From NCBI RefSeq assembly GCF_900143515.1, contig NZ_FSQT01000002.1, positions 3,535,501-3,599,500 of the forward strand: a stretch of 64,000 nt of DNA, read 5' to 3'. The position numbers and the translations under genes were made by a program. Below, piece by piece: positions 1-11,404 of the stretch (position 1 is its first letter; each line of letters opens with the position of its first letter). Below the pieces are notes generated by a model. It was not told where the DNA came from and ran no database searches. It saw nothing but the letters and a program-made list of their open reading frames with translations. This DNA is from Micromonospora cremea. GTDB taxonomy: Bacteria > Actinomycetota > Actinomycetes > Mycobacteriales > Micromonosporaceae.

Positions 1-196
1 CCGACGGCTACGGGGACGCGGGATCACCGTCCTGCTCTCTGGCATCACCCCCGCCCACGAACAGGTCCTCGCCACCCTCGGAGTGGCCGACGACCTGCGC
101 CGCGAGGGGCTGGTCTTTCCCGACACCCCGGCCGCGATCCGGCACGCTCGCGCGGAGGCGCTCTCCGTGCCGGGCGGCGCGGCTGGCCGGACGTGA
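1..196 (+). CDS. SulP-type anion permease, C-terminal STAS end (partial)
   Basis: Only the last 64 codons are inside the window; the gene begins upstream. The reading frame starting at base 2 gives a tail with the pattern RGITVLLSGITPAHEQVL followed by VADDLRREGLVFPDTPAAI, which is how the STAS domain at the C-terminus of SulP sulfate/anion transporters ends. In that family STAS sits in the cytoplasm after 10 to 14 membrane helices. No membrane part can be seen here, so the transport role is inferred from the tail alone; a stand-alone STAS anti-anti-sigma-like protein is less likely because of the arginine-rich long loop pattern. It ends 54 bp before the convergent cutC stop. Confidence 0.6.
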   Translation, partial: RRLRGRGITVLLSGITPAHEQVLATLGVADDLRREGLVFPDTPAAIRHARAEALSVPGGAAGRT

Positions 197-250
197 GGGT
201 CAGAGGGTGCGCGACCCGGGATCGGGGCCGGGTGGGGCTCAACCCAGGAG

Positions 251-994
251 TCAGATCCGGGCGGCGGCGAGCACCTGGCCGACCAGGGCCCCGGACGTGC
301 CCGATCGCTCGTACTCGGGCCGTTTGAGGCTGCCACCCATCAGCGGCGCAGGGTTGCGGTGCACCGCCGGGCTGTCCGACCTGACCAGGGCCGCGAAGTG
401 GTACTCGTCGGCGCCGGTCGCCTCGACGATCCGGGCGATGTTGCGCGGGGTGATCCCGCCGCCCGGCATGATGATGATCCGCTCGGCTGCCCCGCGGACC
501 AGGTCGGCGATGAGCGGGGCACCCTCCAGCACGCTGACCTCCTGGCCCGAGGTGAGCACCCGGTGGGCTCCCAGCTCGATCAGCTGCTCCAGGGCCGCGT
601 ACGGGTCGCGGGTCATGTCGAAGGCGCGGTGGAAGGTGATGCTGGCGCCACCGGCGGCGGCGATCAGCCGGCGGGTGGTCGGCACGTCGACGTCACCCTC
701 GGCGGTCAGCGCGCCGATCACGATGCCGTGCGCGCCGGCGGCCACCGCGGCCCGTACGTCCCGCTCCATCGCCTCGATCTCCAGCGGCGAGTAGATGAAG
801 TCGCCGGCCCGCGGCCGGACGATCACGTGCACCCGGATCCGGGTGACGCTGCGCAGGGTCGTTTCGATGGTGCCCAGGCTGGGCGTCAACCCGCCGTCGA
901 AGAGTGCGGAGCACAGCTCCACCCGGTCGGCGCCGGCCTCCTCGGCGGCGACCGCCCCCTCGGCGCTGTCGACGCAGATCTCGAATGTGCTCAT
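251..994 (-). CDS. cutC: CutC family protein (copper homeostasis family)
   Basis: 247 residues, the usual length for CutC, a TIM-barrel protein. Family motifs are clear: RVELCSAL-DGGLTPS near residues 24-41, VIVRPRAGDFIYS near 56-68, TFHRAFDM near 118, LTSG near 145 and IIMPGGGI near 172. The family was linked to copper tolerance in E. coli, but that role is debated, so the name describes homology rather than proven function. The ATG at 994 is preceded by an AAGGAAGAG ribosome binding site. It lies alone, convergent with the SulP tail and followed upstream by ilvD on the same strand 140 bp away, so it may share the ilvD transcript. Confidence 0.88.
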   Translation of the reverse strand: MSTFEICVDSAEGAVAAEEAGADRVELCSALFDGGLTPSLGTIETTLRSVTRIRVHVIVRPRAGDFIYSPLEIEAMERDVRAAVAAGAHGIVIGALTAEGDVDVPTTRRLIAAAGGASITFHRAFDMTRDPYAALEQLIELGAHRVLTSGQEVSVLEGAPLIADLVRGAAERIIIMPGGGITPRNIARIVEATGADEYHFAALVRSDSPAVHRNPAPLMGGSLKRPEYERSGTSGALVGQVLAAARI

Positions 995-1134
995 GACTCT
1001 TCCTTGTGATCGACACGGGGATCGCTGATATCGCGGTGTCCGGACCGACGGGATACCCCAGTCGTGTTGGTCATGCGAGCGCAGCCAAGCGCGTGACCGC
1101 TCGGCCCGACACGGTGGCCGCTCTACCCCGATGC

Positions 1135-2982
1135 CTACTCCGGGACGCGGCGGTAGGCGCCGTCGCTGGCCGAGGTGGCCATCGAGGCGTACGCCCGCAG
1201 CGCCGCCGACACCGGCCGCTGCCGGTCGGTCGGGGTGTACGGCTTGTCGCGCTTCTCCTCCTCGACCCGCCGGGCCTCCAACTCGTCGGACGGCACGTTC
1301 AGCTCGATGGACCGGCCCGGGATGTCGATGACGATCTCGTCGCCCTCGCGAACCAGTGCGATCAGCCCGCCGGAGGCCGCCTCGGGGGAGACGTGCCCGA
1401 TGGAGAGCCCGGAAGTGCCGCCGGAGAAGCGGCCGTCGGTGAGCAGCGCGCAGGACCGGCCCAGCCCGCGGCCCTTGAGGAACGAGGTGGGGTAGAGCAT
1501 CTCCTGCATGCCGGGGCCGCCCTTGGGCCCCTCGTACCGGATCACCACCACGTCCCCGGCGACCACCTGCTTGGCGAGGATCGCCGTCACCGCGTCGTCC
1601 TGGGACTCGTAGACCTTCGCCGGGCCGCGGAAGGTCAGGCAGTCGTCCGGCACGCCGGCGGTCTTCACCACGCAGCCGTCCGGTGCCAGGTTGCCGTGCA
1701 GGATGGCCAGCCCACCGTCGGCGGAGTACGCGTGCTCGCGGTCCCGGATGCAGCCGCCGGCCGCGTCGGTGTCCAGCGACGACCACCGGTTGGTGGTGGA
1801 GAACGGCTCGACGGTGCGCACCCCACCCGGCGCGGCGTGGAACAACTCGACCGCCGTCGGCGTCGGCGAGCCGCCGCGCACGTCCCAGTCGGTCAGCCAC
1901 TGCGCCAGCGAGGGGGAGTGCACCGCGTGCACGTCCCGGTTGAGCTGCCCGGCACGATCCAGTTCGCCGAGGATCGCCGGAATGCCGCCGGCCCGGTGCA
2001 CGTCCTCCATGTGGTACATCGGCGAGTTCGGCGCGACCTTGGCCAGGCAGGGCACCCGCCGGGAGATCGCGTCGATGTCGGCGACGCCGAAGTCCAACTC
2101 CGCCTCGCGGGCGGCGGCGAGCAGGTGCAGCACCGTGTTGGTGGAGCCGCCCATCGCCACGTCCAGGGCGACCGCGTTCTCGAACGCGGCCTTGGAGGCG
2201 ACCGTGCGGGGCAGCACCGAGTCGTCGTCGCCGTCGTACCAGCGCTTGGCGATCTCCACGACGGTGCGGCCGGCCTCGACGAAGAGCGACCGGCGCGCGG
2301 CGTGGGTGGCCAGCGTCGAGCCGTTGCCGGGCAGCGCCAGCCCGATCGCCTCGGTGAGGCAGTTCATCGAGTTGGCGGTGAACATCCCGGAACAGGAGCC
2401 GCACGTGGGGCAGGCGGAGCGCTCGATCTCGCCGAGCTGGTCGTCGGTGACCGCCTCGTTCGAGGAGGCGATCATCGCGTCGATCAGGTCGATCTTGCTG
2501 TGCACGACGCCTTCGATCGCCATCGTCTTGCCGGCCTCCATCGGACCGCCGGAGACGAAGACGGTCGGGATGTTGAGCCGCAGCGCGGCCAGCAGCATGC
2601 CGGGAGTGATCTTGTCGCAGTTCGAGATGCAGACCAGGGCGTCCGCGCAGTGCGCGTTGACCATGTACTCCACCGCGTCGGCGATCAGCTCGCGACTGGG
2701 CAGCGAGTAGAGCATGCCGCCGTGGCCCATCGCGATGCCGTCGTCGACCGCGATGGTGTTGAACTCCCGCCCCACCCCGCCGGCCTCGGCCACCGCGTCG
2801 GCGACGAGGCCGCCCATGTCCTTGAGGTGTACGTGACCCGGCACGAACTGGGTGAAACTGTTGGCGATGGCGACGATCGGCTTGCCGAAATCGTCGTCGG
2901 TCATCCCGGTGGCCCGCCACAGGGCCCGGGCGCCGGCCATCGTACGACCGTGTGTGGAGGTCCTCGACCGCAGCTCAGGCAT
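1135..2982 (-). CDS. ilvD: Dihydroxy-acid dehydratase IlvD
   Basis: 615 residues, full length for IlvD. The enzyme dehydrates 2,3-dihydroxy-isovalerate and -methylvalerate to the 2-keto acids, the penultimate step of valine and isoleucine synthesis, in the cytoplasm with an Fe-S cluster. Cluster and active-site signatures are present: [12 protein letters not shown], then [16 protein letters not shown]. The N-terminus MPELRSRT matches the usual IlvD start. The ATG at 2982 has no Shine-Dalgarno but a CATGCT hexamer ends 7 nt before it (2990-2995), fitting a leaderless mRNA; an in-frame ATG at 2994 is therefore less likely. It is separated from ilvBNC by a divergent GGDEF-EAL gene, so it is regulated apart from them. 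Confidence 0.96.
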   Translation of the reverse strand: MPELRSRTSTHGRTMAGARALWRATGMTDDDFGKPIVAIANSFTQFVPGHVHLKDMGGLVADAVAEAGGVGREFNTIAVDDGIAMGHGGMLYSLPSRELIADAVEYMVNAHCADALVCISNCDKITPGMLLAALRLNIPTVFVSGGPMEAGKTMAIEGVVHSKIDLIDAMIASSNEAVTDDQLGEIERSACPTCGSCSGMFTANSMNCLTEAIGLALPGNGSTLATHAARRSLFVEAGRTVVEIAKRWYDGDDDSVLPRTVASKAAFENAVALDVAMGGSTNTVLHLLAAAREAELDFGVADIDAISRRVPCLAKVAPNSPMYHMEDVHRAGGIPAILGELDRAGQLNRDVHAVHSPSLAQWLTDWDVRGGSPTPTAVELFHAAPGGVRTVEPFSTTNRWSSLDTDAAGGCIRDREHAYSADGGLAILHGNLAPDGCVVKTAGVPDDCLTFRGPAKVYESQDDAVTAILAKQVVAGDVVVIRYEGPKGGPGMQEMLYPTSFLKGRGLGRSCALLTDGRFSGGTSGLSIGHVSPEAASGGLIALVREGDEIVIDIPGRSIELNVPSDELEARRVEEEKRDKPYTPTDRQRPVSAALRAYASMATSASDGAYRRVPE

Positions 2983-3092
2983 GCGTACCAGCATGACACC
3001 GCTCGGGCGCCGGACGTCCGGAGCGGGCGCCGTGTCCCAACAGATGCACACCCGGTCCCCACGACGAGCGCTCATCCGGCACTCTTGAGTGC

Positions 3093-5465
3093 GTGCACTT
3101 CCCCCCGGGCATGGTCGCTGTGGCGGCGCTGAGCGGGCTCGTCGCGGCTGTCGCCGCCGCACTGCTGACCGTGGTCGCCCGGCGGCGCACCGGGCCCCGC
3201 CGCCCCGCGCACGTCCTGCTCGTGGCTGCTGCCGGCGCCGCCGTGCTCAGCCTCCTGGTCGGGGTGGCGACCGTGCTCGCCACCGGCGAGCACTGGGCGC
3301 ACGAGCAGGGGCAGCGCACCGGGTGGGCCACGGTGGTGGCGATCGGCACGGCGGTGAGTGGGCTCGCCTTCGCCGCCGGCCTGCTCCGGCTGCCCGGGGT
3401 GGCCGCCACCGCGGCGGGGACCGCCCGGCTGGCCCTGGACGGGTTGATCATGGCCGCCGCGCTCTGGTTCGTCGGCTGGGTGCTCTTCTCCGAGCCCACC
3501 CGGCTGCTCGGCGCCGCCACCCCGATGGCCTGCCCGGCGATCCTGCTGGCCACGGTGAGCGCCGCGCTCGGCACCGGGCTCTGCGTGATCGTCGTCTTCC
3601 GGGCCGCCGCCCCGCGTCGGCGGCTGGCCGCGCTCGGCGCGGGCATCAGCGCGGTGACCTGCGGCGGATTGGGTCTCGCCGCCGGGCTCTGCCAGGCCGG
3701 GCCGAGCATGGCGCTGACCGGCGCGGCGGTGCTCGCCGCCGGTCTGCTGACCGTCGCGCTCGCGGTGCATCGCGCCGACCGGCCGGGTCAGGTCGACCTG
3801 GATCTGATCGGTCGCGACGGCGAGTACGCGATCGCCCCGATGCTGGCGATGGCCGCCTCGGCGATGTACCACCTCCTCCAGGACGGCCGGTTCACCGCGG
3901 CGGGCATCGTCGCCGGCAGCGTTGAGGGCTTCGCCCTGGTGGCCCGGCAGTACCTCACCCTCAACGACGTCCGGAACTACGCCGGCCGGCTGGCCGAGCG
4001 GGAGGCGCACTTCCGCGAGCTGGCACACACCGACCCGCTGACCGCGCTGGCCAACCGGCGCGGGCTGCTGCGCGCCCTGCAAGACAGCGCGGCGGCGGGC
4101 ACCCCGTGTGTGCTGCTCGGTCTGGACCTGGACGGCTTCAAGAACGTCAACGACATACGCGGCCACGACGTGGGCGACGCCGTGCTGGCCGAGGTGGGTC
4201 GGCGGCTGCGCGGCAACCTGCGCCCCGGCGACGTGGCGGCCCGACTCGGCGGCGACGAGTTCGCCGTACTCATGGCGGGCCGGCCCGCCGACGCGGATCG
4301 GGTCGCCGAGCGGCTGCTCGGGGTGCTCAACCGGCCGTACGACCAACCGGAAGGGCCCGTCTTCCTGTCGGTGAGCATCGGGGTGGCCGGGTGGGCCGGC
4401 GAGCCGGACGTCGAGTTGCTGCTGCGCCATGCCGACCTGGCGCTGCGCTACGCCAAGCAGCGCGGCAAGAACCGGATCGAGCGCTACGACGCCACGTACG
4501 ACCAGCTGCTGCGCCGGCGCACGACGCTGGAGCACGAGCTGCGCGGAGCGATCGACCGCGACGAGCTGCGGCTGGCCTTCCAGCCGGTGGCCTCGCTGCC
4601 GTCGGTGCGGCCGGTCGGCGCCGAGGCGCTGCTCCGCTGGCACCACCCCGAGCTGGGTAACGTCCGCCCGGACGAGTTCATCCCGCTGGCCGAGGAGTGC
4701 GGCATGATCGCCACTCTCGGCGCCTGGGTGCTGCACCAGGCCTGCTACCAGCTTTCCCGCTGGCTGGCCGACGGGCACGACGTCTGGGTCTCGGTGAACG
4801 TCTCACCGCGCGAGCTGCACGCCCCGGAGTACGTGGTCCAGGTCGCCGAGGCGCTGCGCGCCCACCACGTACCGCCGCAGCGGCTGGTGCTGGAGGTCAC
4901 CGAGCACGCGGTCGCCACCGACCTGGACGAGCTGATCCGGCGGCTGACCGCGCTGCGGCTGACCGGTGTCCGTATCGCGCTGGACGATTTCGGCGCCGGC
5001 TACTCCTCACTGGGGCAGCTGCGCCGGCTGCCGATCGACATCCTGAAGATCGACCACAGTCTGGTCGCCGAGCACGAGCCGGTCCGCCCGGTCGGCGCGG
5101 ACGGTCCGGCGTTCGCGCCGATGGTCGACATCGTCATGCGCCTGGGCCACCAGTTGGGGCTGGAGGTGATCGCCGAGGGGGTGACCACCCCGACCGAGCT
5201 GGCCGCGGTGGTGGCCGCCGGCTGCCGATTCGGCCAGGGCGCGCTCTTCGGCTGGGGCGTGCCGGCCGAGCACCTGGAGGCGATGTTGGAGGCGGCCACC
5301 TCGCCGGGTGCGCGGCCCGCCCCGCTGCCCACGCCACGCCGGGTTCCGAGCGGGTCCGGGCAGGTCATTCCGGTTGCCGAGGGCGCGTCGCCGCCCGACG
5401 CGCCGCGCTCCGTTAACCAACATGTGGGATCAGTTGACTCATCGCGTGAGATGCGTCAGGCTTAG
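3093..5465 (+). CDS. Membrane GGDEF-EAL cyclic-di-GMP enzyme
   Basis: 790 residues. Residues 1-300 hold seven or eight hydrophobic segments. A GGDEF domain follows with an intact [10 protein letters not shown] motif at about residue 385, preceded at the correct five-residue distance by RPGD, the allosteric I-site. The EAL domain starts with AEALLRW near residue 510 and keeps the asparagine of VSVNVSP, the glutamate of LEVTEH, the metal site [10 protein letters not shown], the lysine of DILKID and EVIAEGV. Both synthase and phosphodiesterase activities therefore look possible. GTG 3093 is chosen because a CACTCT hexamer ends 7 nt upstream (leaderless pattern); an internal ATG at codon 7 is the alternative. 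It is divergent from ilvD (110 bp gap). Confidence 0.9.
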   Translation: MHFPPGMVAVAALSGLVAAVAAALLTVVARRRTGPRRPAHVLLVAAAGAAVLSLLVGVATVLATGEHWAHEQGQRTGWATVVAIGTAVSGLAFAAGLLRLPGVAATAAGTARLALDGLIMAAALWFVGWVLFSEPTRLLGAATPMACPAILLATVSAALGTGLCVIVVFRAAAPRRRLAALGAGISAVTCGGLGLAAGLCQAGPSMALTGAAVLAAGLLTVALAVHRADRPGQVDLDLIGRDGEYAIAPMLAMAASAMYHLLQDGRFTAAGIVAGSVEGFALVARQYLTLNDVRNYAGRLAEREAHFRELAHTDPLTALANRRGLLRALQDSAAAGTPCVLLGLDLDGFKNVNDIRGHDVGDAVLAEVGRRLRGNLRPGDVAARLGGDEFAVLMAGRPADADRVAERLLGVLNRPYDQPEGPVFLSVSIGVAGWAGEPDVELLLRHADLALRYAKQRGKNRIERYDATYDQLLRRRTTLEHELRGAIDRDELRLAFQPVASLPSVRPVGAEALLRWHHPELGNVRPDEFIPLAEECGMIATLGAWVLHQACYQLSRWLADGHDVWVSVNVSPRELHAPEYVVQVAEALRAHHVPPQRLVLEVTEHAVATDLDELIRRLTALRLTGVRIALDDFGAGYSSLGQLRRLPIDILKIDHSLVAEHEPVRPVGADGPAFAPMVDIVMRLGHQLGLEVIAEGVTTPTELAAVVAAGCRFGQGALFGWGVPAEHLEAMLEAATSPGARPAPLPTPRRVPSGSGQVIPVAEGASPPDAPRSVNQHVGSVDSSREMRQA
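5434..5462 (+). promoter_or_regulatory. Candidate ilvB promoter
   Basis: TTGACT (5434-5439) and CAGGCT (5457-5462) are separated by 17 bp, close to the housekeeping sigma consensus of actinobacteria. The hexamer ends 7 nt before the leader-peptide ATG at 5470, so transcription would begin at or next to that ATG. It overlaps the last codons of the upstream GGDEF-EAL gene. Confidence 0.6.
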
Positions 5466-5469
5466 CCGC

Positions 5470-5505
5470 ATGTCGTCGTACCGGTCGCTGCGAGTACTTA
5501 CCTGA
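5470..5505 (+). CDS. ilvB leader peptide (11 residues)
   Basis: A small ORF, too short for ordinary gene finding, encodes MSSYRSLRVLT and ends 1 nt before a strong hairpin. Leucine, valine, leucine and threonine codons are clustered at its end, as expected for an attenuation leader of branched-chain genes. There is no Shine-Dalgarno; the promoter places the ATG at the mRNA 5-prime end. Leader-peptide attenuation of ilvB is known or predicted in several actinobacteria; the assignment here rests on the peptide, its position and the hairpins after it. Confidence 0.7.
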   Translation: MSSYRSLRVLT

Positions 5506-5564
5506 GCGCACTCTCCCTCATCGAGAGTGCGCTGGCCCCGTGCATCTGCACGAGGGCCGTTTTT
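5506..5564 (+). promoter_or_regulatory. ilvB transcription attenuator (two hairpins and U tract)
   Basis: Hairpin 1 has perfect 10-bp arms GCGCACTCTC (5506-5515) and GAGAGTGCGC (5523-5532). Hairpin 2 pairs GGCCCCGTGCA (5534-5544) with TGCACGAGGGCC (5547-5558) with one bulged A and runs into a T tract from 5560, the form of an intrinsic terminator. A ribosome stalled on the Leu-Val-Leu codons of the leader would cover the left arm of hairpin 1, and the freed GTGC at 5527-5530 could then pair with GCAC at 5548-5551 and open the terminator. That last step is inference. Confidence 0.7.
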
Positions 5565-5652
5565 ATTGCCATCGGAACCTGTCGGGGCGGGCCCCGCCCG
5601 CGTCGCATCGCTTGACAAGCCCCAGCCATTCCAGCCGAAGGCCAGAACCGCC

Positions 5653-7535
5653 ATGACGAGACCCACGCCCGAGACCCTCGCCCACACCGCCCGGCGCGCC
5701 CGCGCGGCCACCGAGCCGGCCGGCGACGTCGACCCCGCCGCCGCGAGCGCCGCAGCCACCCCGGCCGTCCCGGCGGTACGGACACCCGCTCCGGCGCAGG
5801 TCTCCGGCGCCGGCTCGCTCGTGCGGTCCCTCGAGGCGCTTGGCGTCGACGTCGTCTTCGGCATCCCGGGCGGCGCGATCCTGCCGGCGTACGACCCGCT
5901 CTACGACTCCACCGTCCGGCACATCCTGGTCCGCCACGAGCAGGGCGCCGGTCATGCCGCGACCGGGTACGCGCAGGCCACCGGCAAGGTGGGCGTCTGC
6001 ATCGCCACCTCCGGCCCGGGCGCGACCAACCTGGTCACCCCGATCGCCGACGCGTACATGGACTCGGTGGCGATGGTGGCGATCACCGGCCAGGTGGCCC
6101 GCCCGTCGATCGGCACCGACGCCTTCCAGGAAGCGGACATCCAGGGCATCACCCTGCCGATCACCAAGCACAACTTCCTCGTGCAGAGCGCCGAGGAGAT
6201 CCCGCAGGTGCTGGCCGAGGCGTTCCACCTGGCCAGCACCGGCCGGCCCGGCCCGGTGCTGGTCGACATCCCCAAGGACGTGCTCCAGGCGCCGACCACC
6301 TTCGCCTGGCCGCCCAACCTGGACCTGCCCGGCTACCGGCCCACCCTGCACCCGCACGGCAAGCAGATCCGCGAGGCGGCACGGCTGATGGCCGGCGCCC
6401 GCCGGCCGGTGCTGTACGTGGGTGGCGGGGTGCTCAAGGCCGGTGCCACCGACGGGCTGCGCCGGCTGGCCGAGCTGACCGGCATCCCGGTGGTCACCAC
6501 GCTGATGGCGCTCGGCGCGTTCCCCGACTCGCATCCGCAGCACCTGGGGATGCCCGGCATGCACGGCACCGTGGCCGCGGTCTATGGCCTGCAGAAGGCG
6601 GATCTGGTCGTCGCGCTGGGTGCGCGGTTCGACGACCGGGTCACCGGCAAGCTCGACTCGTTCGCCCCGGACGCGATGGTGGTGCACGCCGACATCGACC
6701 CCGCGGAGATTGGCAAGAACCGGCACGCGGACGTGCCGATCGTCGGCGACGCCCGGCACGTCATCGACGAGCTGATCGCGGCGGTGACCGTCGAACGGTC
6801 GGCCGGGCACGGCAGTGACCTGGGCGACTGGTGGACCCAGCTCGACGACCTGCGCAACCGCTACCCGCTGGGCTACGACGAGCCGGCCGACGGCACGCTC
6901 TCTCCGCAGTACGTGATCAAGCGGCTGGGCGAGATCGTCGGCCCGGACGCGATCTACGTGGCCGGGGTGGGCCAGCACCAGATGTGGGCGTCGCAGTTCA
7001 TCTCCTACGAGAAGCCGCACACCTGGTTGAACTCCGGCGGCCTCGGCACGATGGGCTACGCGGTGCCGGCGGCGATGGGCGCCAAGGTCGGCAAGCCGGA
7101 CACGGTGGTCTGGGCGGTGGATGGTGACGGCTGCTTCCAGATGACCAACCAGGAGCTGGCCACCTGCGCGCTGGAGGGCATCCCGGTCAAGATCGCCGTG
7201 ATCAACAACGGCAACCTCGGCATGGTCCGGCAGTGGCAGACACTGTTCTACAACGAGCGTTACTCCAACACCGACCTCGGCACGCACAAGCACCGCATCC
7301 CCGACTTCGTGAAGCTCGCCGAGGCGCTGGGCTGCGTCGGGCTGCGTTGCGAGAACGCCGATGACGTGGACAAGACCATCGCCGCCGCCATGGAGATCAA
7401 CGATGCCCCGGTGGTGATCGACTTCGTGGTCGGCAAGGACGCGATGGTCTGGCCGATGGTCGCTGCCGGCACCAGCAACGACGAGATCATGTTCGCCCGC
7501 GGCGTCCGCCCGGTCTTCGACGAGGATGACATCTG

Positions 7536-7536
<1 letters not shown>
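5653..7536 (+). CDS. ilvB: Acetolactate synthase large subunit IlvB
   Basis: 627 residues. It condenses pyruvate with pyruvate or 2-ketobutyrate, the first common step of valine, leucine and isoleucine synthesis, using TPP, Mg and FAD. Seen: the N-terminal TPP-binding pattern [13 protein letters not shown] with catalytic glutamate in [12 protein letters not shown], the central domain, and the C-terminal TPP motif [12 protein letters not shown] through INNGNLGM. The first 55 residues are an Ala/Pro-rich extension typical of actinobacterial IlvB. The start ATG 5653 lies 89 nt after the attenuator U tract; an upstream in-frame start is possible but would lie inside the attenuator. The stop overlaps the ilvN ATG by one base, so the two subunits are translated together. 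Confidence 0.97.
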
Positions 7537-9121
<1,585 letters not shown>

Positions 9122-9128
9122 CGCCGCC

Positions 9129-9173
9129 GCGGGGACCGTCCGGCCGTCCAGCTACGGGCCGGACGGTCCCCGC
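9129..9173 (+). terminator. Terminator hairpin after ilvC
   Basis: Perfect 17-bp inverted repeat: arms 9129-9145 and 9157-9173 with an 11-nt loop. There is no U tract, which is common for terminators in high-GC actinobacteria. It starts 8 bp after the ilvC stop. Confidence 0.75.
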
Positions 9174-9723
9174 GCGTCCATCTCGTCGATGCTCACTTGC
9201 TGGGACCGGGTGACCAACGCCTCGGCCAGCTTCCGCCGATCCGCAGAGATCGACTTGCGTCAGCCGCGCCAGGGGGTCCTCGCCAACCTGCGCTGAGCAG
9301 CGAGTCGCTGTCGTCGGCCGCCGTGACATGTCTGTTGAGCCGCTATACCTGTGGGTCATACCTATGACTCACAGGTATGACGGTCACGAGTGTGCGGCCC
9401 GCCGGGCCCGGGAGCTGGTGGGCGGCCGGCGGCGCGACGCCGCGAGACCAGCGGCCCGGAGCGGCGCCTCCCGGAGGGCCGCTGCCCTCGTTCGTCGTTG
9501 GCCCGCGTAACCGTGACGGTCGGGTGAACGGCCGATGTCCGGCGTCCGACCCGGCGTGTGAGGGCCCTCACCCCAAAGACCGGAACATGCCGACCAGCGA
9601 GGCCCCTACGATCGCGGGTAGGTGCGCAGCCGGCACCTGACGGCCACGGCACGGATCAGCGCAGGGCGCAGTGCGGCGCCTCGCCGCCCGGGCCGATCGC
9701 AAACACGACCTCTACGAGGACCG
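9174..9723. other. 550-bp region without a convincing gene
   Basis: Several short frames are open but none shows a recognisable family or a good ribosome binding site. On the minus strand, 9182-9250 reads SISADRRKLAEALVTRSQQV, which looks protein-like but has no intact frame to a start; this may be the relic of a small gene. The centre holds the promoter and palindrome listed separately. Confidence 0.4.
9335..9378 (+). promoter_or_regulatory. Promoter-like site with 15-bp operator palindrome
   Basis: Arms ATACCTGTGGGTCAT (9345-9359) and ATGACTCACAGGTAT (9364-9378) pair along 15 bp with one G-T mismatch and a 4-nt centre. TTGAGC (9335-9340) with ATACCT (9358-9363) at 17 bp would make a promoter whose -10 lies in the palindrome centre. 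The nearest downstream real gene is serA, 345 bp away. Operator of an unknown or lost regulator is the best guess. Confidence 0.45.
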
Positions 9724-11322
9724 ATGAATCCTGTCGTACTGATCGCCGAAGAACTCGCCCCCGCCGCCATCGAGGTGCTCGCCCACGACTTCGACGTCCG
9801 TCACGTCGACGGCACCGACCGTCCGGCCCTGCTCTCGGCGCTCTCCGAGGCCGACGCCGTCATCGTGCGCAGCGCGACCCAGATCGACGCCGAGGCGATC
9901 GCCGCCGCGCCGCGGCTCAAGGTGGTCGCCCGGGCGGGCGTCGGGCTGGACAACGTCGAGGTGCCGGCCGCCACCGCGCGGGGCGTCATGGTCGTCAACG
10001 CGCCCACCTCGAACATCGTCTCCGCCGCGGAGCAGGCCGTCGCGCTGCTCCTCGCCGTGGCCCGCAACACCGCGAGCGCCAGCGCCGCACTCAAGGCGGG
10101 GGAGTGGAAGCGGTCGAAGTACACCGGCGTCGAGGTGCAGGGCAAGACCGTCGGCGTGGTCGGGCTCGGCCGCATCGGGGTGCTCTTCGCGCAGCGCATC
10201 GCGGCGTTCGGCACCCGGCTGATCGCGTACGACCCGTACATCCAGCCGGCCCGGGCGGCGCAGCTCGGCGTACGCCTGGTCGGGCTGGAGGAGCTGCTGC
10301 GCGAGAGCGACTTCATCTCCATCCACCTGCCGAAGACCCCCGAGACGGTGGGCCTGATCGGTGAGAAGGAGCTGGCGATCGTCAAGCCGGGCGTACGCAT
10401 CGTCAACGCCGCCCGCGGTGGTCTGGTCGACGAGCAGGCGCTCGCGGACGCCATCGCCGAGGGCCGCGTCGGCGGCGCCGGCGTCGACGTGTACTCCAAG
10501 GAGCCCTGCACCTCCTCGCCGCTGTTCGCCTTCGACAACGTGGTGGCCACCCCGCACCTGGGTGCCTCCACGCACGAGGCGCAGGACAAGGCCGGCCTGG
10601 CGGTGGCCAGGAGCGTGAAGCTGGCGTTGCAGGGCGAGTTCGTCCCGGACGCGGTCAACGTGCAGGCCGGTGGCGTGGTCGCCGAGGACGTGCGGCCGCT
10701 GCTCCCGCTGGCCGAGAAGCTCGGCCGCGCGTTCACCGCGGTCGCCGGCGGGGTCGCCGCCAGCGTCACGGTCGAGGTCCGCGGCGAGATCGTCAGCCAC
10801 GACGTGTCGGTGCTCAAGCTCGCCGCCACCAAGGGCCTGTTCAGCTCGGTCGTCGAGGAGCAGGTCACCTACGTCAACGCCCCGCACCTGGCCGCCGAGC
10901 GCGGTGTCGAGGTCACCCTGGCCAGCCTGGTCGAGACGGCGGAGCAGCCCACCCTGGTCACGGTGCGTGGCGCGCTGCCGAACGGCCGTACGGTCAGCGT
11001 CTCCGGCACGGTCACCCACTCCGGCGCTCGCGACGTCCTGAAGCTGACCGAGGTGGACGGCTTCGACGTGGAGATCGGCGCGGAGGGCATCCTGCTCTTC
11101 CTGCGCTACGCCGACCGGCCCGGCGTCGTCGGCGTCGTCGGCACCCTGCTCGGCCAGTCGGGCATCAACATCGCCGCCATGCAGGTGGCCCGGCGCGAGG
11201 CGGGTGGCGAGACGTTGATGACGCTCACCGTCGACCAGGCGCTCGGCGCGGACCTGCTCACCTCGGCGGCCGACTCGATCGGCGCGACGGCGGCCAGCGC
11301 GGCGGATCTGCGCGACGAGTAG
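9724..11322 (+). CDS. serA: D-3-phosphoglycerate dehydrogenase SerA (long form)
   Basis: 532 residues, the long actinobacterial type with an extra domain. It oxidises 3-phosphoglycerate with NAD, the first step of serine synthesis. Seen: NAD-binding GLGRIGVLFAQRI near residue 145, catalytic arginine in AARGGLVDE, acid-base glutamate region and histidine in PHLGASTHEAQ, then the allosteric substrate-binding domain (about 320-450) and a C-terminal ACT domain (ILLFLRYADRPGVVG to the end) that binds serine. Start ATG 9724 has GAGGA just upstream; an in-frame GTG at 9622 would add 34 basic residues unlike the family. A terminator hairpin follows. Confidence 0.96.
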   Translation: MNPVVLIAEELAPAAIEVLAHDFDVRHVDGTDRPALLSALSEADAVIVRSATQIDAEAIAAAPRLKVVARAGVGLDNVEVPAATARGVMVVNAPTSNIVSAAEQAVALLLAVARNTASASAALKAGEWKRSKYTGVEVQGKTVGVVGLGRIGVLFAQRIAAFGTRLIAYDPYIQPARAAQLGVRLVGLEELLRESDFISIHLPKTPETVGLIGEKELAIVKPGVRIVNAARGGLVDEQALADAIAEGRVGGAGVDVYSKEPCTSSPLFAFDNVVATPHLGASTHEAQDKAGLAVARSVKLALQGEFVPDAVNVQAGGVVAEDVRPLLPLAEKLGRAFTAVAGGVAASVTVEVRGEIVSHDVSVLKLAATKGLFSSVVEEQVTYVNAPHLAAERGVEVTLASLVETAEQPTLVTVRGALPNGRTVSVSGTVTHSGARDVLKLTEVDGFDVEIGAEGILLFLRYADRPGVVGVVGTLLGQSGINIAAMQVARREAGGETLMTLTVDQALGADLLTSAADSIGATAASAADLRDE

Positions 11323-11339
11323 TCACGGCAGCACCACGG

Positions 11340-11364
11340 GGGGCCCGGCGATCCGCTGGGCCCC
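11340..11364 (+). terminator. Terminator hairpin after serA
   Basis: GGGGCCCGGC (11340-11349) pairs with GCTGGGCCCC (11355-11364), one G-T pair, 5-nt loop, followed by TTGTC. Confidence 0.7.
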
Positions 11365-11404
11365 TTGTCGTACCCGGGGTGGAGTGTCCGGCCGCCCGGC
11401 CGGG

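Noticed and set aside
251..2920. Minus-strand long frame joining cutC to an ilvD shadow
   Set aside because: Only the last 247 codons (cutC) are real; the rest lies over ilvD in the wrong frame.
9622..9723. GTG-started 34-codon extension of serA
   Set aside because: TACGAT is 9 nt upstream rather than 6-7, the extension is arginine-rich and unlike SerA proteins, and ATG 9724 has its own GAGGA.
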